Origin: Diadema setosum
Taxonomy: Eukaryota; Echinodermata; Echinoidea; Diadematoida; Diadematidae
DNA length: 64,000 nt
Direction of reading: 5' to 3'
NCBI GenBank assembly: GCA_033980235.1
Contig: CM067075.1
Span: forward strand, 21,781,011 to 21,845,010
The translations under genes were made by a program, and so were the position numbers. Positions 32,401-44,699 of the stretch are shown here, piece by piece; positions within the stretch are counted from its first letter, which is position 1, and every line of letters starts with the position of its first letter. Under the pieces are notes generated by a model. The model saw only the letters and a list, made by a program, of their open reading frames with translations, searched no databases and was not told the origin of the DNA.

Positions 32401-32692
32401 CCTGCATTTAGGTGGAGAATCGGATTCAATCCGATTATGCGCTTTCTGTAGAAACAACCCGGTTCTGCGTTAGCGCACTGTTTGATTACGCGCTTGCAAA
32501 TGCTAGGTCTATCGGATTCTCTGTAGAAACACGCTGAATGGTGTAACATGCACGAGGCGCAGCCGAGTGCATGTTGCACCATTGTCAATACTCGAGAGTG
32601 CGGAGTGCATGTTACACCATTGCCAATACTCTCGAGTGCGCCGCACCTTCACTAACGCCACGAAAACAATCCTCTGCATCATTTGTTTTATA
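29436..32692. mobile_element. Foldback element H, interrupted by E1
   Basis: The left part 29436-29501 (tatacaaatgatgca .. gttagtgaaggtgcggcg) and the right part about 32600-32692, inverted, are the same sequence. The right part also carries a palindrome centred on cgaggcgcagccgag at about 32549. E1 copy 1 sits between them. Without E1 the element is only about 220 bp. The 33013-33197 palindrome is a sister with a similar edge (tatacaaatagtg) and centre. Confidence 0.75.
29502..32536. mobile_element. E1 copy 1: 3.0-kb TIR element, AAT duplication
   Basis: Ends CAGCGTGTTTCTACAGA (29502) and, inverted, TCTGTAGAAACACGCTG (ending 32536). AAT is duplicated at 29499-29501 and 32537-32539. The unduplicated target (gacaatggtgtaac) is visible inverted in element H near 32610, confirming a 3-bp duplication. 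The first 250 bp and last 150 bp repeat ctgtagaaacac and tatccgata. The interior is noncoding and strikingly rich in CTAACGTTAG and AGGCCTA words. The second copy at 35676-60895 is split by other elements. No transposase is seen and the superfamily is unassigned. Confidence 0.85.
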
Positions 32693-33012
32693 AAATGGGT
32701 CGAAAACTAACAGCATTTTACGTACCTCGCACTCGGAAATCCCGCACATATAAGTACTGTACGTATAAGAGCATACGTACGCCACATGTTATGCACAAGC
32801 AAGAAAGGCCGGCTGGCAGCCCGAACTAGAAGTAGCAGGATTGACAGCGCGTATAGTAGCGCGCGACGCACTTGTAACAACTGATTGAGCGTGCACTGCT
32901 AGTGTAAACATTGTGACGTCAGTGACTTTACGGCGTGCATATTAGTAAGAAATTAATGCACGCACACGTGACTCATTTCAGCGCTTCCAATTGGCTACAT
33001 TCTTGAACCTAT

Positions 33013-33197
33013 TTTATAATATACAAATAGTGAATGGTCACGAGTGCAATGGTACGAGATTTCGCACGAGGTGAAAGAGTTAGAGGCGCTCTATTCAACG
33101 AGGCGAAGCCGAGTTGAATAGCGCGCCTCATCTTTCACCGAGTGCGAAATCTCGTTCCATTGCACGAGTAAAGACCATACACTATTTGTTTTATACA
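33013..33197. mobile_element. Foldback element H', 185-bp palindrome
   Basis: Arms about 88 bp long: outer tatacaaatagtg..ggtcacgagtgcaatgg, inner tcgcac.aggtgaaaga, with centre cgaggcgaagccgag at about 33098-33112. The right arm is the inverted copy with a few changes. It shares its edge and centre with element H. Confidence 0.8.
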
Positions 33198-33650
33198 ACG
33201 TCCAAGTAGATCTTTGTTATTTGGTTGGAGGATTGTTCGGTAGGTCTAAGTAGGCCTATCACAGAAGTCTATATTATATGTATGAAAAATATAGCCATAC
33301 TTACATGTGGATCCACTGCGATTCTCTCTGGCTTGTGCAATCAGTGTAGATACAGGTCACAACTAGCGCTCGTACACTAGCACTACGTAGGCCTACATAC
33401 GCGCATGCATGTACAGCACACGTACACTGAGCTAACTGCATGCGATCCTCAATATGCAACACACAGTACATGCAGTACCGTACAATTTCTCGAACCGTGG
33501 AATAGAACGAAAAAATCGAACCAAATTGCACGCAAAAATAGAACCAAAATTGCACGGCGCGTTGAATGGAGTACTTATTGAATATCACGTCACCAACAAT
33601 CATCCAATCAAATTACAGGGATCTACTTGGACGTTGTATAAAGAGTATTA
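33187..33650. repeat. ~55-bp inverted repeats 400 bp apart
   Basis: The left arm atacaacgtccaagtagatc (from about 33193) is repeated inverted at about 33597-33645, and the similarity continues through tttg.ttgga.gattgtt. The region between is GC-rich and unassigned. It may be a non-autonomous element adjoining H'. Confidence 0.65.
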
Positions 33651-33724
33651 TAGAATGGGTGGCGAGAATCCTGCGATCTCATTGGTCGAGAGCTATGTGT
33701 TGATTTTTACTGGCCGCACGCTGA

Positions 33725-35666
33725 GTGCGTGTTTATACAGGAGCCTCTCGCATCAGCGCGCATCATGAGCCGGTAATTTACCTCCCGCATGAGCGCTTAT
33801 TTCTCGTGTTTATACAGAAGTCAAAATACCGGCTCATGTGAGCCGATGCGAGCGGACCTCAGCTGAACCGGACCTCTCGAATTTTGGGGTCAAGCATAGG
33901 TCACGTTCGCCTCGCGTATTTTGCTGTGTGTTTATACAGACGACCGAAATTCGAGAGGTAACCGGAAAGCGCGTATTCTAATATCTGTCATGATCGAACC
34001 ACGTCTTCTCCTCCTTACTGAAAAACTGGATTTCAATTGATCATTTGGCCGGGTGGTTGTCAAGAGGAACGTTACAAGAATGACCTTCAAGCTTGGTGGT
34101 TCTGATGACTTTGCCGGTGCCATCTTGATTTTTTTTTTTCATTTTTTCCCATCATACAATAAACTGCACTGCGAACGTGACCTATGCTTGACCCCAAAAT
34201 TCGAGAGGTCCGGTTCAGCTGAGGTCCGCTCGCATCGGCTCGCATGAGCCGGTATTTTGACTTCTGTATAAACACGAGAAATACTACAGTAAGCGCTCAT
34301 GCGGGAGGTAAAATACCAGCTCATGCGCGCCGATGCGAGAGGCTCCTGTATAAACACGCACAAGGTGGCGGACGGAACCTCTCGCATGAGCCTGCATTTG
34401 GCGGCGTATGCCGGCATACGCCATGTTTATACAGAGCAAAATTCGAGAGGTCCTCTCGCATGAGCCGGCATGAGCCGGACTACTACGGTATCAGGGGGAA
34501 AAATCTGAAATGGATTCAAAGTTTTCTCAATGGAAGAAGTCAGAGGGTTGTTTTGGATGGTATTAAATCTTCTTCAGTAGCGGTAGGATCTGGAGTGCCT
34601 CAGGGGTCGGTTCTTGGGCCTTGCCTCTTTCTGCTTTACATCAATGACTTGCCTGATGGTCTCGCGTCAAAGGTTCGCCTTTTTGCCGATGATGCAATTT
34701 CTTACATGACCATCGACAATCAACATCATACGCAAAATCTTCAAGAGGACCTAAACAAAATTGGTGACTGGGCGAAAAAATGGATGATGGATTTGAACAC
34801 AGATAAGTGCAAGGTTTTGACAATATCCAGGAAAAGAAGTAAGGTACAACACGTGTATCATCTAAATAACGCCCCTCTTGAATCTGTTGAATCCGTGAAG
34901 TACTTAGGTGTAACCATTACTTCTGATTTGAAGTGGACCCAACACATCAATAACACTGTAAATAAAGCCAATAACGTGCTTGCATTTCTAAAACGCAATC
35001 TTCGCATAAAATCTTCTGATGTTAAAGCCACAGCTTACAAAACGTTGGTTCGACCAATTGTTGAGTATGCTTCTACAGTTTGGGACCCATCCACCAAGAA
35101 CCTAATCCACCAAGTGGAAATGGTCCAGAGAAGAGCTGCGCGATTCACTTTAAATCGCTACCATAACACCTCAAGTGTCACCAAAATGCTACAAGAACTT
35201 GATTGGACCACTCTGGAACAGCGCAGAGAAAATGACAGGCTAATTATGATGTACAAAATACACAATAATCTTACTCCTCTTTCAGCACAGGACTATATTA
35301 TCAAACAGGCTACTCAGTTAACGAGAGCCTCGCAACCACACTCCTATCAGGTACCATATTCGAGAACTGAATCGCATCGCCATTCGTTCTTCCCAAGAAC
35401 TGTAAGGAACTGGAATTCCCTGTCGTCAGACATTGTTTCTGCGCCATCTGTGGGATCATTTCGAAACCGTCTAACGGTTGTTCACAGTAGCTAGTTGTTT
35501 TCGTCAAATTTTCTATGTGCTTGTAAATATCTGTAAATAAATTGTATTATAATGTAAATAGCACCAGTCTGCAAGAATCTTCAGGCTATTGAAGGAGGCA
35601 GACTTAACCAGAAGAAGAAGAAGAAGAAGAAGAGCGCGTATTTTGCTACTCTGTATAAACACGCTC
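33725..35666. mobile_element. E3: ~0.8-kb foldback element, interrupted by a LINE
   Basis: Ends GTGCGTGTTTATACAG and, inverted, GAGCGTGTTTATACAG, with TGA at 33722-33724 and 35667-35669. Large inverted arms (33725-33915 and about 34172-34362) share ctctcgcatc, acctcccgcatgagcgctta, aagtcaaaataccggctcat and gaggtcaagcatagg-type words. The end GCGTGTTTATACAG resembles E1's GCGTGTTTCTACAG, and both give 3-bp duplications, so E1 and E3 probably share a mobilising enzyme. A LINE fragment occupies 34473-35633. Confidence 0.75.
34473..35633 (+). pseudogene. 5'-truncated LINE with partial reverse transcriptase (jockey/CR1-like)
   Basis: The coding region from about 34473 to the TAG at 35492-35494 starts inside the RT palm. 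It shows GSGVPQGSVLGPCLF, then the FADD catalytic motif (about 34682-34693), the thumb-type GDWAKKWMMDLNTDKCK, SVKYLGVTI, and a C-terminal tail with NRYHNTSSVTKML, FFPRTVRNWNSL and SFRNRL. The frame is intact. The longer ORF that begins at 34244 is a fusion with element E3 sequence and not a native start. A short 3' UTR ends in agaagaagaagaagaa at about 35612-35633. It lacks endonuclease and the N-terminal RT, so it is a dead insertion. Confidence 0.92.
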
Positions 35667-36249
35667 TGAGTCACACAGCGTGTTTCTACAGAACCCCAAA
35701 TTCCGGGTCTATCGGATTGTATCCGATAGAGGGGGCTGTAGAAACACACCAGTAACGGTTTCTTTCCGATGCAGATTCCGATACCGATTCCGCTTAACTT
35801 AACCGTCTAATGAGGTAGTTCTTTCCGGGGGTCCGTTTCATGAAGCTATCACATAAAAGCTATCACATAAATCTTAAAATGGCCAAGCCGCTCCTAAGCT
35901 AGGAGAGACTTTCACAGAGAAGTGAAAACCATTTCACGAAGTCTCTCCTAAGCTATGAGAGACTTTAATTTTTTCAATCGTCATGTTCGAGGGTAATACT
36001 AATTAACATATCATTAGCATATCATTAACTTTTTCTCCCTATTGTGTAACATGCGTTGAGCACTCGCTACAAAGACATAGCACGTATACACACAGTGTAT
36101 ACAGCGCAGAGGCAACAGATCTACGACGGAGGCAGGATCCTAGAGGCTAAGTTGCATTCTACACCGCTACCAGTACATATTTCTATTAGTGAGTATATTT
36201 AAAGCTGTCTACAATTGAAAAGTAATGCATGTGGATTCATAATGTTATA

Positions 36250-37600
36250 TTATTTGGATATATTTTTGTTCGAATCTTCTACAATTCTCCAAGGGCTAGC
36301 TAGATGTAGATCTAATCTTACCGGTAGTAGCGTTATCTCAATAGTCCCACGTAGGCACATCGCCGTTTGTTTGAATGACCAAATGGCCAGCTGAGTTAGC
36401 TTAGCATGGTAGCGTCTACTACAACTTCTACAGAATAGTGAAATGTTTGTGGGTTGATTTTTATGATATATTTAGCGTGCAGATATTTCATGAGAGCAAT
36501 TGCCCGATTTGTTCATGTATGGGTGAATTGCAGGTAACTTAAGGCCTGAATAGTGAAGGGATCGAAGAAGAAACCGGAAATTTCATAAGAATTGATCTGC
36601 ATTTTATTATTAATATTATTAGGGCCTAGGCCTATATTTTTGAAGACGTGTCTAACATTGAATAATTACACTGTCACTAGCTGTGTGGATAGTATTCAGA
36701 AGTGATACAAATTTTCCGTTTTGTGTCAAATCGACAGGAAAAATCTGTTGTTGTTTTTTTTCAGTCTAAAAAATCTAGGTTATTTTGTCCAACAGAATTA
36801 TGGGCCTAACCTAAGCCTAATGTTTTTTAGGCCCTAACGTGAACTTATAGCGTTAGCATTTACACTACAGAGAACCAGCTGTACGTTACCTGTGTCATTG
36901 TTACGTTTACAAGTCCTAATGTTACTATCTAACATTACTATAGGTCTACAACAAAAACTTGTAAAATACTAGGGGTTAGGGGTTATAATAACAGCGACCA
37001 GCCCGAACGCAACTTAGCACTTTGTACAACTAACAGGGAGTGCCCTGGGGTTAGGGCAGGTAGTACTATCTGGAGAGTCCGACAGTGGTTAGACTAACTA
37101 GATCTAGTAGTAGTAGTAGGGCCTAGTAGTAGTACGTAGATCCAGGTCTACACAGAATATGAATTGGAAACCATGGTTCAGATCTTGGTTCAGACTTGAA
37201 AGCTATCTTCCACAATTCTAAGTGCATACAGCACTGTAATCGCAATGCATGTGTCACAATAAGATAGAGAATGATGTTTACCTAAATTCATTGGCATGGA
37301 ACCTCTAGAATTCTACTGCTATACTACCAGGTGTCTATAGATCTAGAATCCAGTGGTATAGTGATCCTGAGTAGCGCCTACTGACCTACGAGTTGTAGAT
37401 ACTACTTAACCAGTGTATACCAAAAGTATAACCAGACTAGACCCTTAGCCTTGGTATTCTTAAACATATTATCATTAACATAAGTAGGCCTATCACTCAT
37501 CAGTAAGGAAGTTAATAGGTCTTCTAAATAGTGCTATCTATCTAGGCAGTTAGTAGATTCTATAGGTCCATACTCCGATGCTAGTACCGCTTACACAACT
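36250..37600. other. Element A left interior, no gene seen
   Basis: Noncoding, with scattered aggcctag and ctaacatta words. About 30 bp near 36445-36475 is absent from the matching place in B (49280). Confidence 0.45.
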
Positions 37601-37630
37601 TCTTTTAGCAATTTAATTGATGATGGTGAC

Positions 37631-37834
37631 ATGACAACAGTTGATGATCAGAGTCAGACTGTGGCTGCATCTCAGGCTGTAACTGTGATCAACCCGAATG
37701 TGAAGCCACAGTACAGCTGGTCCTTCCAGATCTTAGGTAGATGTAGACCTTGCAACGTGGATGCCTATCGACGAGATCTAGAACCTCAAGAAGTCATAAT
37801 ACCCCAAACTATAGGCTTACACATGTTGAATTGA
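37631..37834 (+). other. Exon-like ORF conserved between A and B
   Basis: 67 codons from an ATG, including MTTVDDQSQTVAASQAVTV. The frame passes a consensus splice donor, cttag|gtagat, at about 37736. The copy in B (50434-50637) encodes the same peptide with one change (Arg to Gln) and one silent change. With so few differences, conservation says little about selection. I recognise no family. It may be one exon of an element-encoded or captured gene. Further exon-like fragments with gctgaacttcac occur at about 38100-38210 and 40205-40335. Confidence 0.3.
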
Positions 37835-37859
37835 GACAACTCAAATACTAGTAGTATCT

Positions 37860-40800
37860 CTTCTAATCATCCCCCCAAAATAATAATATAAGGTCCTTTA
37901 TATATTTAAACTGCAAAAACATGTGAACTGATTTCAACTTTCATGCAGATTCTAGATATTGTGTGTAAAATCTTGTATAATCAAACAACAGTTTGAAAAC
38001 ACATTTTCTATTTTGTATTCACATTTTTAATTATAATGTTAGATATGGAACATCAGTCAGACTGCTACAATCAGACTTCTGCATCTCATAAAGCCCAGAA
38101 TCAGTTGCTGAACTTCACTGAACACAGAACCAAACTGCTTAACTTCCATCTTCTCCACAGCTAGACTGCTACTGAACTTCGTCGAGACTTATCTATCAGC
38201 ATGGTCACCTTCAACAGAATGCAAGTATTTTAGCTTATAATACTATTTTAGCAGACAACATATCTGTATATTTTCAAATACTACAATTGCAACATTATTT
38301 ACATTTGGACATCAAATTGTCTCTGGATTTTTAGTTGAATAGTGTTAGACAGGAAATATTGAAAACAATGTTTGCTGTAATGTCCATCTTGGTAATTGAA
38401 AACAAACATTCTTATCCAGTGAATAGTGACCCTTCTAGAAACAACTGTTTTTTGCATTTTTTTTTAATTTCACTATCTGTATAATACTACATACTGATCC
38501 AATTGAAAAGAGATAATTCATGGAGGGGGGGGGGTACCTGCATGTCTACATGTATCAAGCTCCTAAAACAAACTTTAGCAGTCACGTTATCTTAATATTG
38601 TAGGCCCTACTATGATTGTTTATTTACCCTCTCCCTTTTCTAGTATCAAAACAACCTCATGCTCTTACAATGTTTGAAACAAGAATATTCGACACATAAT
38701 CATTTAAACTGTGAAAAGTCCTATTTACAGCTTATGGATCAGTAGATACTAGTGAATTCAGTCTTTCAAAATCAATGGTAGGAATTTTCAATTTGATTGC
38801 TATAGCTTGTTATAGCAAAGGCAAAGCACCCATCTCTAACATACTTTCTAATGTACCATGTCCTGCACTATTGTTTTGTTTGTAAGATGTTAACTGTTCT
38901 TGTATATTGAATAAACTCCAAACAGCCAAGGACCAGACAACCATGTGAACTTCATCCACTTCAGAGTTAAGGACTGGGGGCAAGATGCAAATGGAAAAGT
39001 CAAGTGACAGTGTCATGGATATTCCACCATCTTCATTTGGTGTGTTAAATGATTATTTTTAGCTATTGAAGCAAGTTGAGAAATCATGTTATCTTGATCA
39101 TCTACAGTTGGCAGCAAAATTAGTCATCCCCTCTCTTGCATGTTGGACACTCTGGCCTAATGAATTACATTATAACTGAGATTATTTCTAAATCATACAA
39201 GTGGTGATCAGATAGTTTGCTACAAGTAAAAAACAGATCAGTAGCCTTTGATTTGCATATAGTTACAAACTTTGATCATTCATGTATAAAGAGATATGGT
39301 CCAGTGGGCACATTTATGGTCATTTTCAGTCCTTTCAGTGATCACTGAAATGCTTCGTTGAATATGGTTTCACTCAATGTTTTGATAGGTGACACAATAT
39401 GATGGAATTTGATGTAGGATTCTTAATATTTCAATTGGCATTTTTCATTGTACAAAAATATTTAAATGAAGTAATTTCTAGTGAAGGTTGCCACCATAGA
39501 GTTTGTACAGAGGTTTAGCCATGATATTAATAATTCAAAGTTTAAGTCATGTCAAAATGAATATAACCCAATTAAATACTAAGAGTTATGTATAGAATGG
39601 CAAGATACTATTTTAAATTCCATAAAAACAAAAGAAATTAATCGTTATCATCAGACCATAACACGTCATGCTTCAGTGATCACAGAAAGGTCTGAAATGA
39701 CCATAATGTACTCATTTGACCTTATCTCTTCATGCATGAATGATCAAAGTTTCTAACTATATGCAAATCAAAGATTATTGATCAGGTAGGCATTTGTCAT
39801 AAACTATCTGTTCACCATTTGTATATGATTTAGTAATTGTAATGTTATTTATTTTGCCATAGTGTCCATAATGCAAGGGGGTTTAATAATTCTGCTGCCA
39901 ACTGAATAAAGTGAATGCTTGTTTTTAATTTCCCCTCTCATTCATTACTGAAATTACCTCATACTCTTACAATTTGCTAACAGGGGTTCATTACATAGTG
40001 ATTCAAACTTTGAAAACTGGCAATTACAACTTGTCGTTCACATAATATATCTTACAAAATTGATATTCATTAATGAACATTTTGTTGTTATTGCTTGTTT
40101 TGATAAAGATGTACACTCATCTCAAATATTTTCCAACTATCCCATTTGTGCATCCGATGTTTCTGTTTGTATGGTATTTAACTGTTCTTATATTTGCACA
40201 CCCAAAGGCCTGAAGAGAGCTGAACCTCACCAAGCCCTTGCTTGGGACTGACAACTGCAGCTGAACTTCACCCAGGTCAGAGTCAGACTGCATTTAGACT
40301 ACGAACTGTATAGCAGCATCTTATCTACAACAGAACACAGGTATGCATTTCTCAAATTAAACTTGAAAGTGTAAAGATTTTACAAAATAAACAACTTGAA
40401 TAACAGTTGAAAAAAGGCAACCTCTGTTGATGACATATCAGTTACAGGTAATTCGGTCTTTCTTATTTTAGGAATTATTGTAGACTTGGTGGACAAACAA
40501 TGTCACCTCTATATGTGAACTGTTCCAAATGAGAAATGAAGAAATTACTGCATTCATACACCCCAGTTGGGAGTTGATTTAATGTTTATGTCTATATCAG
40601 CCACAGTTGGGAATTCAGTACGGCTCACAAGAGTTGATTAATGCACTGACATAGCAATGCAGCTGACTTGTTGCATAACCCATTGAATCATCTTTCTGTT
40701 TATTTTGGAACTCCCAGCTTGCCTGACATAAGTTACAATCCTTTCTAAAAAAAAAAGTCAAGTCTCTACTGACATGAATGAATGAATGACATTATGTTAG

Positions 40801-41850
40801 ATGAGTGTTTTAAGTCACAATCACATTTTCATTTTGAGTCTGTGTCACACCTTTTTTGTTCGTCAGGAAGAATCCGATACACTAATTCTTGTGTATGACA
40901 ACCCAGACGATTTTCTTTGTTTTTGTTTTCCTTGATGCTGTTAAACTGTTGCTAATATACTGTATATGAAATTGCTGACAAGCAGCTCTGTGTAATGATA
41001 TGTGTGGTAGTCGTGTGTGTATTCATTCAACTGTACACCCACATGTTACCACTCTGTATAATGTCAGGGAGAGGGGATGTGATTTGCATGTCACAAAATT
41101 TCAGTATGTAACCAGTATTGTTTATTTTTCCATATTCTATATCTTTTGTCCTTTTTTTCTTTTTTCTTTCATATAGATTCTCAAGGCATGGAGCTTGCCA
41201 AAGGTGATGCAGACAGGTTGAATATAACATATGTTGGTTTTGACCGCTGTGGATTCAATCCTTCAAAAATTAATGGTATACAATGTATACATTTTTTTTG
41301 GGGGGGTGGCTGCATTAGATGTGAGGATCTGACATGTAACTGCAGCACTGTAATGAAAGTCATGAATGCAAATGTCATGGTGATTTTGTAATAGATCTTT
41401 ATGACAAAAGCTTCTTGCACAACAAAAATTCCTAAAATGGAGTGCGAATATTATGTCTTTCAGGACATCATTTGGAAAATAAGAATAGGTCTATTGTCGC
41501 TAGACCTACACACATGATAGATTTTCAAATTTTATGCACTTGCTGCAAATGACATGAGTAATGTTACAGAACCTAACAACATCTTGATTGTTTTCTGTCT
41601 GCTTTTCTATTTTGTGTTCACATAATTGGCATGTTCAATTTCAACTTTATCTGATAATCCCTTCATTATTGTTGCTCTAGAGTTTTATATCCTGGTTTTT
41701 GTCCCATTTATTGCACAGAACATAGCTAGATAAGATAGACCGCATACTTCAGACCTATTTGCTAGCTATGCTTTTGCAGAGTGTGTGCTTTCTTTCTAAT
41801 GTTCAAATACATAGGAGAGTCCATCTGAATTCATTTGTACATCATTTTAA
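37860..41850. other. Element A central interior, no gene seen
   Basis: AT-rich. 39045-39048 is the unoccupied TTAA that holds a MITE in element B. About 39220-39340 and 39690-39800 are inverted partial copies of each other (words catgtataaagagata, tgatcattcatg and tcagtgatcac), forming a further foldback around a centre near 39505. Confidence 0.55.
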
Positions 41851-42258
41851 AACTGAGAGTGTGCTCTTTCAGAAACAGGATTGGCCCCCCTTTTTTTTGC
41901 AAGATACTAAGAAACCACTATTGAAGTGCTACAGAGCATTAATTCAAAGAAGAATTCAATGTTTATTTGACGAAAATTAGTTTTTAAATGGTTGAGATAT
42001 CCAAAAGCAGAGTAAAACAAAGCGATTCTAGTAAAAGGTTGGTTCCACCTTTTATTAGGATTCCTTTATTTTGGATATCTCAAACATTTCAAAACCAATT
42101 TTCATCAAATAAATATTGAATTCTTCTTTGAATTAATGGTCTTTCATATTTCATAAGAGGTTTCTTATTATATCACCCCTCCTCCCCCCCCCCCCAAAAA
42201 AAAGAGAAGAAATGTTAACAATCTGAAACCAGGTCTCAACCAAAACTTTACCAGCCCT
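41851..42258. mobile_element. TTAA MITE nested in A (diverged)
   Basis: Inverted halves meet at about 42030 (ttgatgaaaattggttttgaaatg-type words against aaaaccaattttcatcaaat). TTAA lies at 41847-41850 and 42259-42262. The right end is agggctggtaaagttttgg (inverted); the left end is eroded. It is present at the same place in B (55057-55463), so it predates the A/B split. Confidence 0.65.
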
Positions 42259-42963
42259 TTAACCAAAAATCCATGTTTGGTGACTTTCTGTTGATATTGT
42301 GATACAGAGTCACAATTGCAGTGTTAGATATGAAGCTGCAATCAGACTATTGCAGTCTGACTGCTGAATTTCACTGAGTTTTGTCATAGACGAGTCCATA
42401 GGTGATGGCATAAGTGCTTTGCCAGGTACATGTAGTAACCAAACCAGAAATGAGAAAAATCCCCCTTCAAAAGAAAAAGCAAAAACATTACAATACAAAA
42501 CAGAACAGAACAATTAAGCGTGCAAACGATTCAGTGAAAAGCAAATGGGTGAATTGAAGCACTCTGAAAAAAGAAGAAGAAAGATTTATGGGCCTTGTAA
42601 AGTGTAAGAAAGCATTTTAAAATGGATAAATGCAAATTCTGTATCAGTCAGCACATAAGAGTCTGATTTCTGATCTTTGATGATTAAAAGCTATTGTGTA
42701 GTAGACAAGGTCATTATTAGTAGTATTAATATCATTATTGATATTCTGATATAGGGAACCTTAGAGTGCAAAGAAGGTGGATTGCAACACATATTATTTT
42801 ATGCTTACAAAATATTTGCAATGATAGCATTGTGTGAAGTTCAGCTGCTTTCATAATTTGATTAATAAACCATGAAAATAATACAAATGATTATGAAAAA
42901 TCTGTCGACGTATAAGTGATCCAAACATAAATACATCAGTGAACATTGCAGTGCATTGTTTTT

Positions 42964-44061
42964 ATGCCTCTGCCACAAAGTGATGCCGGAGGCATTATGT
43001 TTTCGGGTTGTCCGTCCGTCTGTCCTTCTGTCCGTCTGTAATGAATTTTGTGGCAAGCGTAACTAAAAAACATTTTGAGGTATCCTAATGGAACTTGGCA
43101 TGTATGTGTATTAGGGGGCGAAGTTGTGCCTATCAACTTTTGGGTGCACATGCTCAAGGTCAAAGGTCAAAAGGTCAAGGTCAAATACATAAAATTTAAC
43201 TATTTCCACCATATCTCTGCAATGCCTGAAGATATTTTCTTGAAACTTAGTGTATTCATGTATTACCCAATTAAGATTCTCTAGTAAAGTCTGTGGTCAT
43301 GAGGTCAAAGGTCAAAGGTCAAAAGGTCAATCAAAAATAGTAAAACTTCACTTTCTTCTGCGTACCTTGGAAATTGTTCGAGGTATCTTCATGGAACATA
43401 CATGTACTGACTGACAGTGATTATCTAGACAATTTTGGGTTCATGGGGTCAAAGGTCAGGAGTCAAAAGGTCAAGGGCAACACTTCAAAATTTTACTATT
43501 TCCCTCATGTTTATGCAATGCCAGCAGGATTATTTTTTTACACTTGGTGTATGCATGTATAACCTAATAGAGCTTCTCTGGAAAGATCTTTTTTTCTTTT
43601 TTTTTTGCCTCAAAGATCAAAAGGTCAAAGATCAAGTGAAACTGCTGAACTAAGTTTTTCCTCCATGTCTCGGAAGTGGCTCAAGTTATTTTTAAACTTT
43701 CTACATATTTATGCATGTTCTGCCTGACAGGGATTATCTTATGAATTTTAGGGTCAAAGGCCAGATGAAAATGGTAACAATTTACTATTCAATACAGAAA
43801 TTGAACTTTTTCTCCATACCTTGGAAATTACTCAATGCATAAACGTATGAATTGGTCAAAGTCAAGTTAAAGTCCTTAAATCCCAAATACATGCTCTCCT
43901 ATTCATCCAATTAAACCTAGGTCAAGGAAGGTGAACATTCAACACATATGTGACAAACTTGTCATTTTAATATTTAGCCATTTTTGTGAAAATGTAATTA
44001 CACATTGTCCACATGCACTATCTAGACCTATTAGGAGAATCATGCATCATGGCGGAGGCAT
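42964..44061 (+). repeat. Repeat unit F in A: AGGTCA direct-repeat array between ATGCCTCYGCCA ends
   Basis: Begins atgcctctgccac and ends ggcggaggcat, inverted ends about 1.1 kb apart. After a (CCGTCTGT)n stretch come four to five diverged ~145-bp units, each with clustered AGGTCA half-sites: 43157-43169 (spacing 1, a DR1), 43302-43321 (three in a row, DR1), 43446-43458, 43612-43635 (weaker), 43751-43763 (weak). These match the HNF4/RXR/COUP-type response element in sequence. The small ORFs in this stretch are not supported as genes. Confidence 0.75.
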
Positions 44062-44699
44062 ACCAGTCGCCATAGTGACATTTCTAGTTGTTATTATTTC
44101 CAGGCATGTGAAGGCAATATTTATGTAACCCAGTTAGAAATTTTGTCTATGCGGGCAATTATTATTTGATTAGAAAGATAAAATCAAGCATAGCTTATAA
44201 TGTAGAAATCAAGTAGAATGTAATACCAGAAAATACTGTGAGTGATAATAATTTCACAAGGACTCTTACCAGTATCACCAATGTGGTTGTGATAATTGTA
44301 CTGTGATTATGATGACATTGAATAATGAAATAATGTTTTCAAGATCAGATTTTCTAATGAATCAGGCAACTAGAATGAAATACATGAAATAGTTTGTGCA
44401 GTTACATAATCTGTCACATGACATGTAGTTAAATTGTGAGGAATTGATATTAATGAGTTTGAAATTGATAGCAGTGAATGAATTGAATACAGTGTAATTG
44501 AATCATTGTCGGCCTACACTGCGTCTTTCAATGAAATGTTTTCCCATTGTGGCAATTGATGAGTGAAATCAAATCCAAGTATGAAACAAAGGATACCTGC
44601 TGAAATTAGAAGCATCATTGTGATTTTTATTCCCACCTCCAACTGAGGGAGTTCGTTCAACCAGCGCTAACTTTATATGGTTTTATTAAAAAAAGAAAA

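Noticed and set aside
34244..34472. N-terminal extension of the LINE ORF
   Set aside because: This part lies in element E3's inverted arm; the LINE begins near 34473 and the joint frame is accidental.
38810..39016. 68-codon minus-strand ORF conserved in A and B (also 51619-51825)
   Set aside because: Perfectly conserved, but so is the surrounding noncoding DNA; no start context, domain or splice evidence.
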